The notes under the pieces are model-generated. The model saw nothing but the letters and a program-made list of their open reading frames with translations. It ran no database searches and had not been told where the DNA came from. A stretch of 64,000 nucleotides of DNA from positions 1-64,000 of the forward strand of contig NZ_OBDY01000039.1 in NCBI RefSeq assembly GCF_900215205.1, written 5' to 3'. This stretch comes from Paractinoplanes atraurantiacus. GTDB taxonomy: Bacteria > Actinomycetota > Actinomycetes > Mycobacteriales > Micromonosporaceae. The position numbers and the translations under genes are program-made. Below are positions 7,710 through 17,685 of this stretch, in pieces. How positions within the stretch are numbered: the stretch's first letter is position 1; each line of letters starts with the position of its first letter.

Positions 7710-9305
7710 TCAGTAGATGAAGCGCGACACCGCCGCCTGCAACTCGTTCGACATCCGGGACAGCTCGGCCGCCGACCGCTGCGCGTCACCCACCGACTCG
7801 GCCGTCGTGCGGGCGTTCTCGGCCACACTGTTGATGCCCTGGTTGATCTGCCCGGTCGCGCTGGCCGCCTCGTTGACGTTGCGGTTCATCTCGGCCGTGG
7901 TCGCGCTCTGCTCCTCGACCGCCGACGCAATCGTGGTCGTGTAGTCGCTGATGTGCCCGATGATCTCGCTGATCTCGCCGATCGCGTTGACCGCGAGCCC
8001 GCTGTCGTTCTGGATCGCCTCGACCCGCTTGGCGATGTCCTCGGTGGCCCGCGCCGTCTCCTGGGCCAGGTCCTTGACCTCGCCCGCCACCACCGCGAAG
8101 CCCTTGCCGGTCTCGCCGGCCCGGGCCGCCTCGATCGTCGCGTTCAGCGCCAGCAGGTTCGTCTGCTCGGCGATCGCGGTGATCACCCGGATGACGTCGC
8201 CGATCTCCCGGCTCGACTCGCCCAGCGTGCCGATCGTCTGGTTGGCCGACGCCGCCGCGTTCACCGCCTGGCCGACGACCTCAGCCGCCGAGTTGGCGCT
8301 GTGCGCGATCTCGGCGATGGCCGAGCCCATCTCCTCCGAGCCGGCCGCGACCGTGTTGACGCTCAGCGACACCTCCTCGGAGGCGGCCGACACCCGGCGG
8401 GCCTGATCCGAGGCGGTGGCCGCGCCCTCGCTGATCTGGTTGGCGATCACCGAGGTCTGCTCGGCCGCCGCGGCCAGGCTCTGCGAGGCGGAGCCGACCG
8501 AGGCGACCACGTCGCGGGTCTGCTGCTGGGCCACGAGCAGCATCGCGGCCATCTCGCCGACCTCGTCGCGGCCCTTCACGTCGACCGTGGCGGTCAGGTC
8601 GCCGTTGGCCATGGCGGTCAGCGACGACTTGACCTTCCCGAGGCGCTTGACGATCGCGTTGGCCACGTACGCCCCGAGACCGATCGCCGCGATCAGGCCC
8701 ACCACCAGGAAGATGATCTGCAACCGGCGGGACGACGAGGCGGCGGCCGCGCTGTCCTCCGAGCGGGCCTTGGCCTGCTCGAGCTGGGCTTTGTTCTCCG
8801 CCTCGACCGCGTCGGAGGCGTCCGACATCAGCGGCAGGGCCGTGTCCCGGTAGGCGTTCTCGAACGCCTCGTACTTGTTCGCCTTGGCCAGCGGGATCAT
8901 CGTGTTCTCGCCGACGTCGACGAAGCCGCTGAACGCCTTCTCGAAGGCGTCCACGTTCTCGATGTTCACCGCTCCGGAACGGTAGGCGGCCAGCGCCTCG
9001 TCGAGCAGCTTCTGCCGGTCGCTGATCTCGCCGCCGAGCTTGGCCTGGACCTCGTCGGTGGCGATGCCGTACTCCAGGTAACGGGCCCGGATGGCCTGCG
9101 AGTTGCGCTGGATCGCCGAGAGCTCGGTCAGCGGCGCCACGTTGTCGGTGTACAGCAGCGTGCTCTTCTCGTCGAGTTTCGCGGTCCCGATCAGACCGGC
9201 GATGCCGATCAGGAGCGCGGCCAGGGCCGCGACCAGGATCGCGGCCTGGATCTTCATCCCGACCTTCACGTTGTCGAACCAGCCGCCGCCAGCACCGTCA
9301 CCCAT
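7710..9305 (-). CDS. Methyl-accepting chemotaxis receptor
   Basis: A 531-residue transmembrane chemoreceptor. A short N-terminus precedes helix TM1 (about 20-42, IQAAILVAALAALLIGIAGL). A periplasmic four-helix-bundle-like region (about 45-190) ends in TM2 (LQIIFLVVGLIAAIGLGAYV). A HAMP segment (IVKRLGKVKSSLTAMANGDL) leads into the signalling domain. The kinase-contact hairpin tip is clear: VITAIAEQTNLLALNATIEAARAGE, shown here only as its diagnostic core EQTNLLALNA, followed by GKGFAVVAGEVKDLA. The protein would relay a signal to CheA through CheW; no che gene is in the window, so it is an orphan receptor. Its presence implies a motile stage. The ligand is not predictable. Confidence 0.9.
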   Translation of the reverse strand: MGDGAGGGWFDNVKVGMKIQAAILVAALAALLIGIAGLIGTAKLDEKSTLLYTDNVAPLTELSAIQRNSQAIRARYLEYGIATDEVQAKLGGEISDRQKLLDEALAAYRSGAVNIENVDAFEKAFSGFVDVGENTMIPLAKANKYEAFENAYRDTALPLMSDASDAVEAENKAQLEQAKARSEDSAAAASSSRRLQIIFLVVGLIAAIGLGAYVANAIVKRLGKVKSSLTAMANGDLTATVDVKGRDEVGEMAAMLLVAQQQTRDVVASVGSASQSLAAAAEQTSVIANQISEGAATASDQARRVSAASEEVSLSVNTVAAGSEEMGSAIAEIAHSANSAAEVVGQAVNAAASANQTIGTLGESSREIGDVIRVITAIAEQTNLLALNATIEAARAGETGKGFAVVAGEVKDLAQETARATEDIAKRVEAIQNDSGLAVNAIGEISEIIGHISDYTTTIASAVEEQSATTAEMNRNVNEAASATGQINQGINSVAENARTTAESVGDAQRSAAELSRMSNELQAAVSRFIY

Positions 9306-9339
9306 GGCGCACCCCCTTCACCTCACATACTGTGAGTCC

Positions 9340-10230
9340 TCAGGGAGCCCCACCTGACCCAAATTGAGAATTCTGCGCGTTTAAATCCGGTCCTGACGCT
9401 TGCTCAAGATCCTGGGCGGGGTGAAAGACGTTCCCCTCGTGCGCTTCGATCTTGTGGCGGGAGAGGCCGAAGGTGCGCATCATCGTGGTCACGAGCGCGT
9501 CGTAGACCGGCGGCAGGACCACGAAACCGAACTCGATCAGGCGGTTGGCCAGGCCGACCGACACCTCCGGGCGCGGCTTGTCCACCTGCCGCAGGATCGC
9601 TTCGGCCACCTTCGACGGGGCCGCCACGGGCGGGGGCGGGCTCCCGGCGCGGCCGGCGTAGTTGGCCGCCCGCTGGTAGATCGGCGTGTCCACGCTGCCC
9701 GGGGCCACCGTGCACACCGTGATCCCCGGGGCATCACGGGTCTCCTGCCGAAGCGTACGGATGAGACCCCGCAAGCCCCACTTGGCCGTCACATACGCCG
9801 ACATGTAAGGCACGGTCACGTGGGCCAGCAGGGAGCTGCACAGCACGAGCGTCCCCTGACCCTGCGCCCGGAACACCCGCAGCGCCGCCCGGGCCACGTT
9901 CGCCGCCCCCAGCAGATCAGTCGTGACGACCTTGTCGAAAACCGAAGGAGGAAGATCTTCGAATTTGCCGTACGCCATGACGGCCGCCGTGTCGACCCAG
10001 ACATCAATCCGGCCGTACGCCCGCACGGCCGCCGCCGCGAGGGCATCCACCGAAGCGCCGTCCGAGATGTCCGCCGGAATCGCCAGCCCGCCCGATTCCT
10101 CCGCCACGGCTGACAGATCGGGCAAGCCTCGGGCCGCCAGCACCACGCGATCGCCCCGCTGGGCGAAAGCGAGCGCGGCGGCCCGGCCGATGCCACTGGA
10201 GGCACCGGTCAGTACCACCACGCGGCTCAC
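9340..10230 (-). CDS. SDR-family oxidoreductase
   Basis: A 296-residue short-chain dehydrogenase/reductase with TGASSGIG at 8-15, the second-strand end AARG (favouring NADP), catalytic Ser132/133, Tyr146 and Lys150 (YVTAK). The usual NNAG is replaced by VDTAAV. The C-terminal 60 residues (RLIEFGFVVLPPVYDALVTT) form a hydrophobic extension typical of a subgroup of actinobacterial SDRs with lipid-like substrates. It is coupled to the upstream zinc dehydrogenase by an ATGA overlap (10227-10230), so the two probably act on linked alcohol/carbonyl steps. The true substrate is unknown. Confidence 0.83.
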   Translation of the reverse strand: MSRVVVLTGASSGIGRAAALAFAQRGDRVVLAARGLPDLSAVAEESGGLAIPADISDGASVDALAAAAVRAYGRIDVWVDTAAVMAYGKFEDLPPSVFDKVVTTDLLGAANVARAALRVFRAQGQGTLVLCSSLLAHVTVPYMSAYVTAKWGLRGLIRTLRQETRDAPGITVCTVAPGSVDTPIYQRAANYAGRAGSPPPPVAAPSKVAEAILRQVDKPRPEVSVGLANRLIEFGFVVLPPVYDALVTTMMRTFGLSRHKIEAHEGNVFHPAQDLEQASGPDLNAQNSQFGSGGAP

Positions 10231-11411
10231 GGCTTGAGGACGACCTTGATGCAGCCGTCTTCCTTGTCCCGGAAGATGTCGTACGCGTGCGGCGCCTCCT
10301 CCAACGGCAGGCGGTGCGTCACCAGGTCGTCCACTCCGAGGGGGTCGCCGTCGCCGGTCAGGATCGGCAGGATCTCGTCGGACCAGCGGCGCACGTGGGC
10401 CTGGCCCATCCGCATCGTCACGCCCTTGTCGAACAGGTCGAACATCGGCATCGGGTCGGCCTGACCCCCGTACACCCCGATGATCGAAACCGTGCCGGCC
10501 CGGCGGACCGCGGCGAACGCGGTGGTCAGCGCGGCCATCCGGTCGAGACCGAAGGTGTCGATGGCCTTACGGGCGACCGCGTCGGGAAGCTTGCCGGCCG
10601 CCTTGATCGCCGCCGACTGCACCGGCGAGCCGTGCGCCTCCATGCCGACCGACTCGATGACGCTGTCCGCGCCGCGGCCGTTCGTCATCTCGAGCACCGC
10701 CTCCGGCACGTCGCTCTGGGACGCGTCGATGACCTCGATGCCGTGCCGCTGGGCCATCGCCAGCCGCTCCGGCACCAGATCCGACGCGATGACCCGCCCC
10801 GCGCCGAGGTGCCGGGCCACCCGGGCGCTCATCTGCCCGATCGGGCCGAGACCGGTCACGAAGACCGTGTCACCAGGCTGGACGTCGGCGTACTTCGCGG
10901 CCTGCCACGACGTGGTCAGCACGTCGGACAGGAACAGGTAGTGCTCGTCGGGCCGGCCGTCGTCCGGCACCTTGATCGGGCCGAAGTGGGCCTGCGGGAC
11001 GCGGAGATATTGCGCCTGCCCGCCCGGCACCTGGCCGTACAGCTTGGTGTAGCCGAACAGCGAGGCGCCCTTCTGGTGCTCCTTGACCTGGGTCGTCTCG
11101 CACTGGGCGTAGAAGCCGCGCGAGCACATCCAGCAGGATCCGCACGAGATGTTGAACGGGATCACCACCCGGTCGCCCGGCTTGATGTGGGTGACCTCGG
11201 AGCCGACCTCCTCGACGATGCCCATCGGCTCGTGGCCGAGGATGTCGCCCTTGTCGAGGAACATGCCGAGGACGTCGTACAGGTGAAGGTCGGAACCGCA
11301 GATCGCCGTGGACGTCATCCGCACGATGGCATCGGTCGGCTGCTCGATTTTCGGGTCGGGGACCGTCTCCACCGCGACCTTGCCGGTGCCCTGCCATGTC
11401 AAAGCTCTCAT
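10227..11411 (-). CDS. Zinc-dependent alcohol dehydrogenase (formaldehyde dehydrogenase-like)
   Basis: A 394-residue medium-chain dehydrogenase. Catalytic zinc ligands are Cys38 (AICGSDLH) and the HE pair at 60-61 (GHEPMG). The structural zinc site is Cys90, Cys93, Cys96 and Cys104. The Rossmann loop is GLGPIGQMSARVA, with an acidic residue after the next strand (SDLV) pointing to NAD. Length and the inserted segment around KEHQKGASLFGYTKLYGQVP match the glutathione-independent formaldehyde dehydrogenase/threonine dehydrogenase-like group. The gene is the middle of a three-gene coupled run: the NYN gene's stop overlaps its start (11408-11411) and its stop overlaps the SDR start. Its substrate is probably an alcohol or aldehyde; I cannot be more exact. 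Confidence 0.87.
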   Translation of the reverse strand: MRALTWQGTGKVAVETVPDPKIEQPTDAIVRMTSTAICGSDLHLYDVLGMFLDKGDILGHEPMGIVEEVGSEVTHIKPGDRVVIPFNISCGSCWMCSRGFYAQCETTQVKEHQKGASLFGYTKLYGQVPGGQAQYLRVPQAHFGPIKVPDDGRPDEHYLFLSDVLTTSWQAAKYADVQPGDTVFVTGLGPIGQMSARVARHLGAGRVIASDLVPERLAMAQRHGIEVIDASQSDVPEAVLEMTNGRGADSVIESVGMEAHGSPVQSAAIKAAGKLPDAVARKAIDTFGLDRMAALTTAFAAVRRAGTVSIIGVYGGQADPMPMFDLFDKGVTMRMGQAHVRRWSDEILPILTGDGDPLGVDDLVTHRLPLEEAPHAYDIFRDKEDGCIKVVLKP

Positions 11412-12384
11412 GCCATTTTGGTTGCCCCACTGGTCAACAGATAATCCTCCGCTTCGGGACTCCAGCGCAGCCCGACCGCGCCGGACGTGTCGGCCGCCCG
11501 CACGAACTGCAGGAAGCTGCGGTAGCCGAGCTTCTTCTCGGTGAAGCCGGGCTCGGATTTGCGCACCTGGTTCTTCAGCCCGGACAGCGAGACCGAGCCG
11601 TCCGGACCGGCCAGGCTCTCCACCACCGAGCGCAGCAGCGCGAAGGCCGCCTCCCGGTCGCCGTGCTCGGGCAGCGACACCTCGGGGTCGGAGCCGCCGC
11701 TGAGCTCGACCACGCCCTCGCCGGCCAGATGCCGCAGCAGCTCGCCGAACGACCGGAACCCGTAGTCGGCCTCGTTGAAGGTGGGGTCCTTGCGCAGCAG
11801 GGTCCGCTTGAGCCGGGACGCCGTGATCGTGCCGCTGACGCTCTGCGCGACCAGCGCCGGCAGGGCCTCGACCTCGCGGGCCGGCGTCTCCACCTCGGGC
11901 GCCGGCTGGGCCACGCCCTCGAGCCGGTCGTAGTAGAGGAACTCGTCGCAGGCCGGCGGCAGCAGGGCCGAGGTGGTCTTCTCGATGCCGACGCCGATCA
12001 CCCGCTTGTTGAGCTCGCGCAGCTTGGCCACCAGCGGGTGAAGTCGCTGTCGCCGGTGCCGAGCACGAAGGTGGAGATGTAGTCGCGCTCGAAGGCCAGC
12101 TCCAGCGCGTCGACCACCATCTTGATGTCGGCCGCGTTCTTGCGGGAGGCGCCCATGCGCTGCGGGATCTCGATGAGCTCGACGTGGGCGCGGGTCAGCA
12201 TGCGCCGGTCCTCGCCGAAGAACGACCAGTCCGCGTACGCCCGGCGCACCACCACGCGACCCCGCTCGGCCAGCGCGTCGGTCACCGGCCGCAGGTCGAA
12301 GGGATGGCCGCCGAGGGTCTCGCGCGCGCTGATCGCGAGGTTCTCGTAGTCGAGGAACATGGCGATCCGCTCTTCTTGATCCAC
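11408..12384 (-). pseudogene. NYN-domain/LOTUS (OST-HTH) protein gene with a single-base frameshift
   Basis: Two adjoining frames form one protein. From the GTG at 12384, the NYN (PIN-like) nuclease domain reads IAMFLDYENLAI (first acidic residues), ADIKMVVDALE and FVLGTGDSDFT (last acidic residues). It then goes off-frame into RWWPSC. In the next frame the expected continuation follows at once: LVAKLRELNKRVIGVGIEK, then two LOTUS/OST-HTH-like modules (RLKRTLLRKDPTFNEADYGF and LKNQVRKSEPGFTEKKLGYR). The break is at the GGG run at 12036-12038; one extra G restores ACC-CCG-CTG-GTG. NYN-LOTUS proteins are RNA-handling factors. This is either a true mutation or a homopolymer sequencing error; the intact downstream coding argues for a recent event or an error. 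Confidence 0.85.
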
Positions 12385-12404
12385 GCCGCTCAGCCTAGTC
12401 GGTT

Positions 12405-12410
12405 TATAGT
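12405..12410 (+). promoter_or_regulatory. AT-rich -10-like element in a divergent promoter region
   Basis: TATAGT (plus strand; TATAAA on the minus strand at 12408-12403) stands out in the 64-bp gap between the NYN gene and the hydrolase gene. It is placed suitably for a short leader on the minus-strand NYN gene. No good -35 was seen on either strand. Confidence 0.3.
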
Positions 12411-12448
12411 TGCACCCACCGTGCAGTAATCACCGACATCGATGGGGT

Positions 12449-13699
12449 GTGATCGTGCGCCGACTGATGCTCCTGCTCGCCCTTCTGGTTTCCTCACTTC
12501 TTCCAAGCCTTCCCGCGTACGCGTCCACGCCGCTCCGCCCGGTCATCTTCGTGCACGGCAGCGCGGGCTCCGCCGCCCAGTTCGAGACCCAGGCCAAACG
12601 CCTCGCCGCCAATGGCTACCCCATCGAGATCATCGAGGCCCATGAGTACGACTCCCCCAACATCGCCACGATCCTGCCGGAGGTCTACGCGGGTCTCGAC
12701 GCCAGGATCAGCCGCCTGCTGGCCGACACCGGCGCCACCCAGGTCGACCTCATCGCCCACTCCCTGGGCACGTTCGTCTCCCAGGGCTACCTGAACTCGT
12801 CACCCTCGCGCGCCGGGCGCGTCGCGCATTACGTCAACCTCGACGGCCGTACGGCCGCAGCCCCACCCGGCGGCGTCGACACCCTCGCCATCTGGGGCGA
12901 GGGCGATGCCACCCGTGCTGTGATCGGCGCCCGCAACGTATCCCTCCCCGACCAGTCCCACACACAGACCGTCTCGTCGGTCGAGTCGTTCCGGGCGGTC
13001 TTCCGTTTCCTCCGCGACCGCGACCCCCGGACGACGGCTGTCGTGCCGACCGCGGTGGCCCGCGTCTCCGGCCGCGCGGTCATCTTCCCCAGCAACGTCG
13101 GCGCCGGCGGCGTCGTGAAGATCTTCGACGTCACTCTCGGCCGCTTTCTCCGCCACACGGTCGAGGTCGCTGCGGACGGCTCGTTCGGGCCCGTGCCACT
13201 GTCGCCGCACGCCCGCTACGAATTCGTGCTGGTCCGGCCCGGCACCCCCGACCACCACTTCTACTTCCAGCCGTTCCTGCGCTCCGACTCCTTCGTACGC
13301 CTGCTGGCCGGGCGTCCCGGCGAAGGCGTCGGCGCCCTGATCGAGACCTCACCCGCGCACACCGCGCTGACCCTCAACCGCCAGAAGGAATGGTGGGCGT
13401 CGGCCGACAAGCTCTACGTCAACGGCCGCCAGATCCTCAACGAGGCCAACGCCCCGCGCGCCAAGCGGGTCATCGGCGTCTTCGCCTTCGACAAGAACAG
13501 CGACCGCGTCACCGACCTGACCGCCCCGCTGCCCGACATCTACGCGCAGACGTTCCTCACCGGCATGGACGTCTACATCCCGGCCCGGGCTTTCGTCTCG
13601 GTCGTGGTGGCCAACCGCGACGGCCGCTGGGAGTCGACGATCCTGCCCGCCTGGCCCTCCGACCAGCACCGCGTCACCATCAACGTCAACGACTACTGA
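12449..13699 (+). CDS. Secreted alpha/beta hydrolase (lipase/esterase-like)
   Basis: About 416 residues from the GTG at 12449 (GTG at 12455 is also possible and has better GGGG spacing). An N-terminal signal peptide (RRLMLLLALLVSSLLPSLPAYAS) implies export. The alpha/beta hydrolase domain has the oxyanion segment VIFVHGSAGSAAQ and a nucleophile elbow AHSLG with Ser105. The likely acid is Asp153 (IWGEGDAT) and the base His171 (DQSHTQ). After about residue 210 comes a beta-rich C-terminal region (VEVAADGSFGPVPLSPHARY and onward), found in a group of actinobacterial secreted lipase-like proteins. It stands alone between the NYN gene and sdaA. The exact substrate (lipid ester or other) is unknown. 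Confidence 0.8.
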   Translation: MIVRRLMLLLALLVSSLLPSLPAYASTPLRPVIFVHGSAGSAAQFETQAKRLAANGYPIEIIEAHEYDSPNIATILPEVYAGLDARISRLLADTGATQVDLIAHSLGTFVSQGYLNSSPSRAGRVAHYVNLDGRTAAAPPGGVDTLAIWGEGDATRAVIGARNVSLPDQSHTQTVSSVESFRAVFRFLRDRDPRTTAVVPTAVARVSGRAVIFPSNVGAGGVVKIFDVTLGRFLRHTVEVAADGSFGPVPLSPHARYEFVLVRPGTPDHHFYFQPFLRSDSFVRLLAGRPGEGVGALIETSPAHTALTLNRQKEWWASADKLYVNGRQILNEANAPRAKRVIGVFAFDKNSDRVTDLTAPLPDIYAQTFLTGMDVYIPARAFVSVVVANRDGRWESTILPAWPSDQHRVTINVNDY

Positions 13700-13700
13700 G

Positions 13701-15158
<1,458 letters not shown>

Positions 15159-15186
15159 GACGGCGTGAGGCTCCTCATCGAGGTCG

Positions 15187-15378
15187 GCCTCCCCCGCTCT
15201 GTCATGGGTGCCTGAGAGCTTCACCGCCCGCGAACGGGACGGCTTGCACCGTGGGCGCAGAACGCCGGCCGCGTCCTGACTTTCCAGAGTCGCCTGACCG
15301 CCGCGGTACCGGGGCCTGAGAGATTCTGAGGGAGAAGTTGCTCCTTCGGCGCCCCGCACTGGCGGGAACTCTCCCGCA
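15187..15378 (-). promoter_or_regulatory. Glycine riboswitch (tandem-like) in the sdaA leader
   Basis: On the minus strand the leader carries the glycine-aptamer signatures in order: GGGAGAG at 15376 downward, CGCCGAAGGAGCAA, CTCTCAGGCCC, and GACTCTGGAAAG. A second aptamer-like part follows, with GGTGAAGCTCTCAGGCACC and then AGAGCGGGGGAGG, ending about 30 bases before the sdaA ATG. The GCCGAAGGAGCAA and TCTCAGGC words are the conserved core of the class. Glycine binding would be expected to switch expression on; the expression platform (terminator or ribosome-site masking) was not resolved. Confidence 0.88.
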
Positions 15379-15602
15379 GCGGTTCGAACAGCGATGTTCG
15401 GTTGTGTCACTCAAAGCTATCCGCCACGCTCGCCGGGGGTCAAGAACGCCCAGCTGAACGCCACAAAACGCCACCCAAACCGCCCGGTGAAGCCGCTCAC
15501 CGCGCGGCGCTCGTCCACCCTCGCCGCCCGCCGCGCCATGTGCACGAGCGCACGTCCCGCAGGGCATCCTAGGAACCTGGGTCACTCCCGATCAGGTAGA
15601 GA
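15379..15602. other. Upstream region of sdaA, no gene seen
   Basis: About 220 bases between the riboswitch and the tandem-repeat block. It should hold the sdaA promoter on the minus strand. I saw no convincing -35/-10 pair, no RNA gene and no coding region with plausible start and conservation. Confidence 0.4.
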
Positions 15603-15724
15603 GCGCGGGGTCTGGGCGGAGCGCGGGGTCTGGGCGGAGCGCGGGGTCTGGGCGGAGCGCGGGGTCTGGGCGGAGCGCGAGGTCTGGGCGGAGCGCGAGG
15701 TCTGGGCGGAGCGCGGTGGGCGGA
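15603..15724. repeat. 18-bp tandem repeat, six copies plus a partial
   Basis: The unit GCGCGGGGTCTGGGCGGA is repeated head-to-tail from 15603. Four identical copies (to 15674) are followed by two with GCGCGAGG (to 15710), then a shortened unit to 15724. The block lies in the gap between sdaA and the carboxypeptidase gene. It has no spacers and is only 18 bp in period, so it is a minisatellite, not a CRISPR array. Confidence 0.9.
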
Positions 15725-16250
15725 GCAGACACTGCGGCGCGGTCCGTGAGGCGACGGGCGACGCGGACGGCGAGGCACGCGAAGGCGGCGCACACCGAGA
15801 CGGCGACGCGGCGACGCGGGGAAGGCGATACGAAAGGCGAGGCGCGCGGATGGCGCGGACCGCGAGGAGCGAGGAGCGGACGGAGGCTGAGGCACGCAAA
15901 CGCGGCGCGGACCGCGAAGGGCAAGGAGGGGACGGAGGCTGAGGCGCACGAATGCGGCGCGGACTGCGAAGGGCAAGGAGCGCGACGCCAAAGAGGGCGG
16001 CACGGCAAGGTGCGGGGCGGTGCGCGAGGACGGCGGTGCCGAAGGCGAGGCGCGCGGAGGGCAACAGCGCGGAAGGAAGGAAGGAAGGGTGACGCAAAAA
16101 GCGAGGCGCGCAAAGCTCGAAAGGCGAGACGCGAGGGGCGGCCGCGCAGCAGGCGGGACGTGAGGGGCGGCCGCGCGGAAAGGCCGGGGCTGGGCGGGAG
16201 GGCGCGACGCTGGCGGCTCGCGGAACTGGGCGCTAGCGGCTCGCGCTAGA
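15725..16250. repeat. Purine-rich degenerate repeat tract without a credible gene
   Basis: About 525 bases rich in G and A on the plus strand, made of decayed copies of words such as GACGGAGGCTGAGGC and CGCGGACCGCGA. Two 52-bp units are clear, 15879-15930 and 15931-15982, differing at only a few positions; a third, more decayed copy lies at about 15832-15878. Frames stay open on both strands only because of the composition (Arg/Ala/Glu or Arg/Pro/Ser), with no conserved domain. I annotate no gene here. Confidence 0.7.
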
Positions 16251-16277
16251 AGAGCCTCGGGTGCGACAACGCAGCGG

Positions 16278-16311
16278 GCGGCCGGCTCGGTCGGGAGGGC
16301 GAGCCGGCCGC
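16278..16311 (-). terminator. Strong hairpin terminator downstream of the carboxypeptidase gene
   Basis: A perfect 12-bp stem, GCGGCCGGCTCG (16278-16289) with CGAGCCGGCCGC (16300-16311), and a 10-base loop. It starts 13 bp after the M14 peptidase stop codon. No T-tract follows, as is common in high-GC actinomycetes. Confidence 0.65.
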
Positions 16312-16324
16312 GGCTGGTGTGGGG

Positions 16325-17593
16325 TCAGGCTGCGGCGCAGTAGGTGGACTGCCTGCCGATCACCTTGTACGGGCAGTCGGCGACCTCGGCCAGGAGCAAT
16401 GCTGCCTCCTTGTTGCGGGTCGTCTCTCGGGTGATCACGCTGGCCGGTGGGTAGAAGCCGCCGGCCGACGAGCTCGTGGGGTACATCTCGAAGGTGTAGG
16501 CGAAGATTTTGTGGGTGCCCCACAGCCAGTCGAGCAGGTCGCCGTCGGTGACGTAGAGGTCGCTCGACTGCTCCGGCGTGTACCTGTTCGTCGCCGCCAT
16601 CTGACGGCCGAACGTGGAGAACGTGTTGTAGTCGTCGGCCGTCATGCCTGTCGTCGTGTTGGCCGTCGTGTGGCCGAAGGGCCAGAGCACGAGCTCCGAG
16701 TACGTGTGGAAGTCCATCGCCGCGCCGATCTGCTGGCGCCCGCCGACTACCCGGCTGTTCACGAAGTCGCGGATCGCCCGCGTCTCCGGTGTCGAGAACG
16801 CCGACGGCCCCCGATACGTCAGCGACGACGGTGTTCCCGACGATCCGCCGCAGCAGCCCCACTTGTAGCCGTAGTTGCGGTTGGGGTCCGTGCCGACCGC
16901 CGACGATCCGCTGTTGGGCTGGCGGTTCTTGCGCCACGACCGGTAGCTGCCGGTGGCGATGTCGTACTCCGCGCCGTCCGGGTTCACCGACGGCACGATC
17001 CAGATCTCGCGCGAGTTCACGATGGTGCGGACCCGGGTGTCCGAGGCGTACGACGACGTGTACAGCTTCAGCAGGTAGATCGCCATCTCCACGGTCAGGT
17101 GCTCGCGGGCGTGATGGTTGGCGTCGTACAAGACCTCCGGCTCCGCCTCGTCCGTACCCACGTTGTCGGAGATCTTCACCGCCACGATGTCGCGGTTCTC
17201 GTACGACTTGCCGATGACCCGCTTGCTGGCGATCGCCGGATAGGCGGCCACCACCTGGTTCACGTCGGCGATCATCTCGCTGTAGTTGTGGTAGGGCGCG
17301 TCGGACGGCGGGAAGTCCAGTGTCGTCAGCACCGGCTGGACCGTGAAGCCCTGCCGCTTCAGGTCGCGCACCTCCCGGCCGGTCGCCGTGATCTCGGCGA
17401 CGCCATGCTGGATGGCGTCGATGGCCGCGCCCGAGCGCGCGATCGCGTTGCGCTGGGCCGCGGTCCTCACGTCGTACACCTCGAACTGCCCTGGAATCTC
17501 GGTGCCGGACGGGGCGGCCGAGACCGGCCCGGCGACGAGGAAGGCCGAGCCGAGCAGCGTGAGCGCTGTCAGGAAGCCAAAGCGTCGTCTCAT
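16325..17593 (-). CDS. Secreted zinc carboxypeptidase (peptidase family M14)
   Basis: A 422-residue exported metallocarboxypeptidase. A signal peptide (RRRFGFLTALTLLGSAFLVA, cut near GPVSAA) is followed by a pro-segment of about 85 residues, then the M14 domain from about 105. Zinc ligands are the HxxE of DANHHAREHLTVE and the later His in DFHTYSELVLWPFG. The substrate-binding arginine region NPDGAEYD is present with RKNR and PNRNYG. The catalytic Glu is in TFEMYP near the end. CCGG and DCPYKV...YC supply cysteines for disulfides. It removes C-terminal residues from peptides outside the cell, probably for nutrition. It resembles the Streptomyces carboxypeptidase T/SG group. A strong hairpin lies just downstream. 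Confidence 0.92.
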   Translation of the reverse strand: MRRRFGFLTALTLLGSAFLVAGPVSAAPSGTEIPGQFEVYDVRTAAQRNAIARSGAAIDAIQHGVAEITATGREVRDLKRQGFTVQPVLTTLDFPPSDAPYHNYSEMIADVNQVVAAYPAIASKRVIGKSYENRDIVAVKISDNVGTDEAEPEVLYDANHHAREHLTVEMAIYLLKLYTSSYASDTRVRTIVNSREIWIVPSVNPDGAEYDIATGSYRSWRKNRQPNSGSSAVGTDPNRNYGYKWGCCGGSSGTPSSLTYRGPSAFSTPETRAIRDFVNSRVVGGRQQIGAAMDFHTYSELVLWPFGHTTANTTTGMTADDYNTFSTFGRQMAATNRYTPEQSSDLYVTDGDLLDWLWGTHKIFAYTFEMYPTSSSAGGFYPPASVITRETTRNKEAALLLAEVADCPYKVIGRQSTYCAAA

Positions 17594-17685
17594 GCCGTCA
17601 GCCCATCACCATCCATCGATCGACAGCAATGTCTACGGCCATGCCAATCGATACCTCCCCACCGCGTGATGGTTAGGGTGATCAG

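Noticed and set aside
9322..9336. CTCAC-ATACT-GTGAG hairpin before the chemotaxis gene
   Set aside because: Only a 5-bp stem in a 34-bp gap; likely chance, and too weak for a terminator of the SDR/ADH side.
15603..15724. CRISPR-like array
   Set aside because: Repeats are contiguous 18-mers with no spacers, and there are no cas genes anywhere in the window.
15569..16113. Several overlapping open frames of 140-180 codons on both strands
   Set aside because: They come from tandem and purine-rich repeats, yield (GVWAER)n or Arg/Pro/Ser strings, and show no domain or reliable start.
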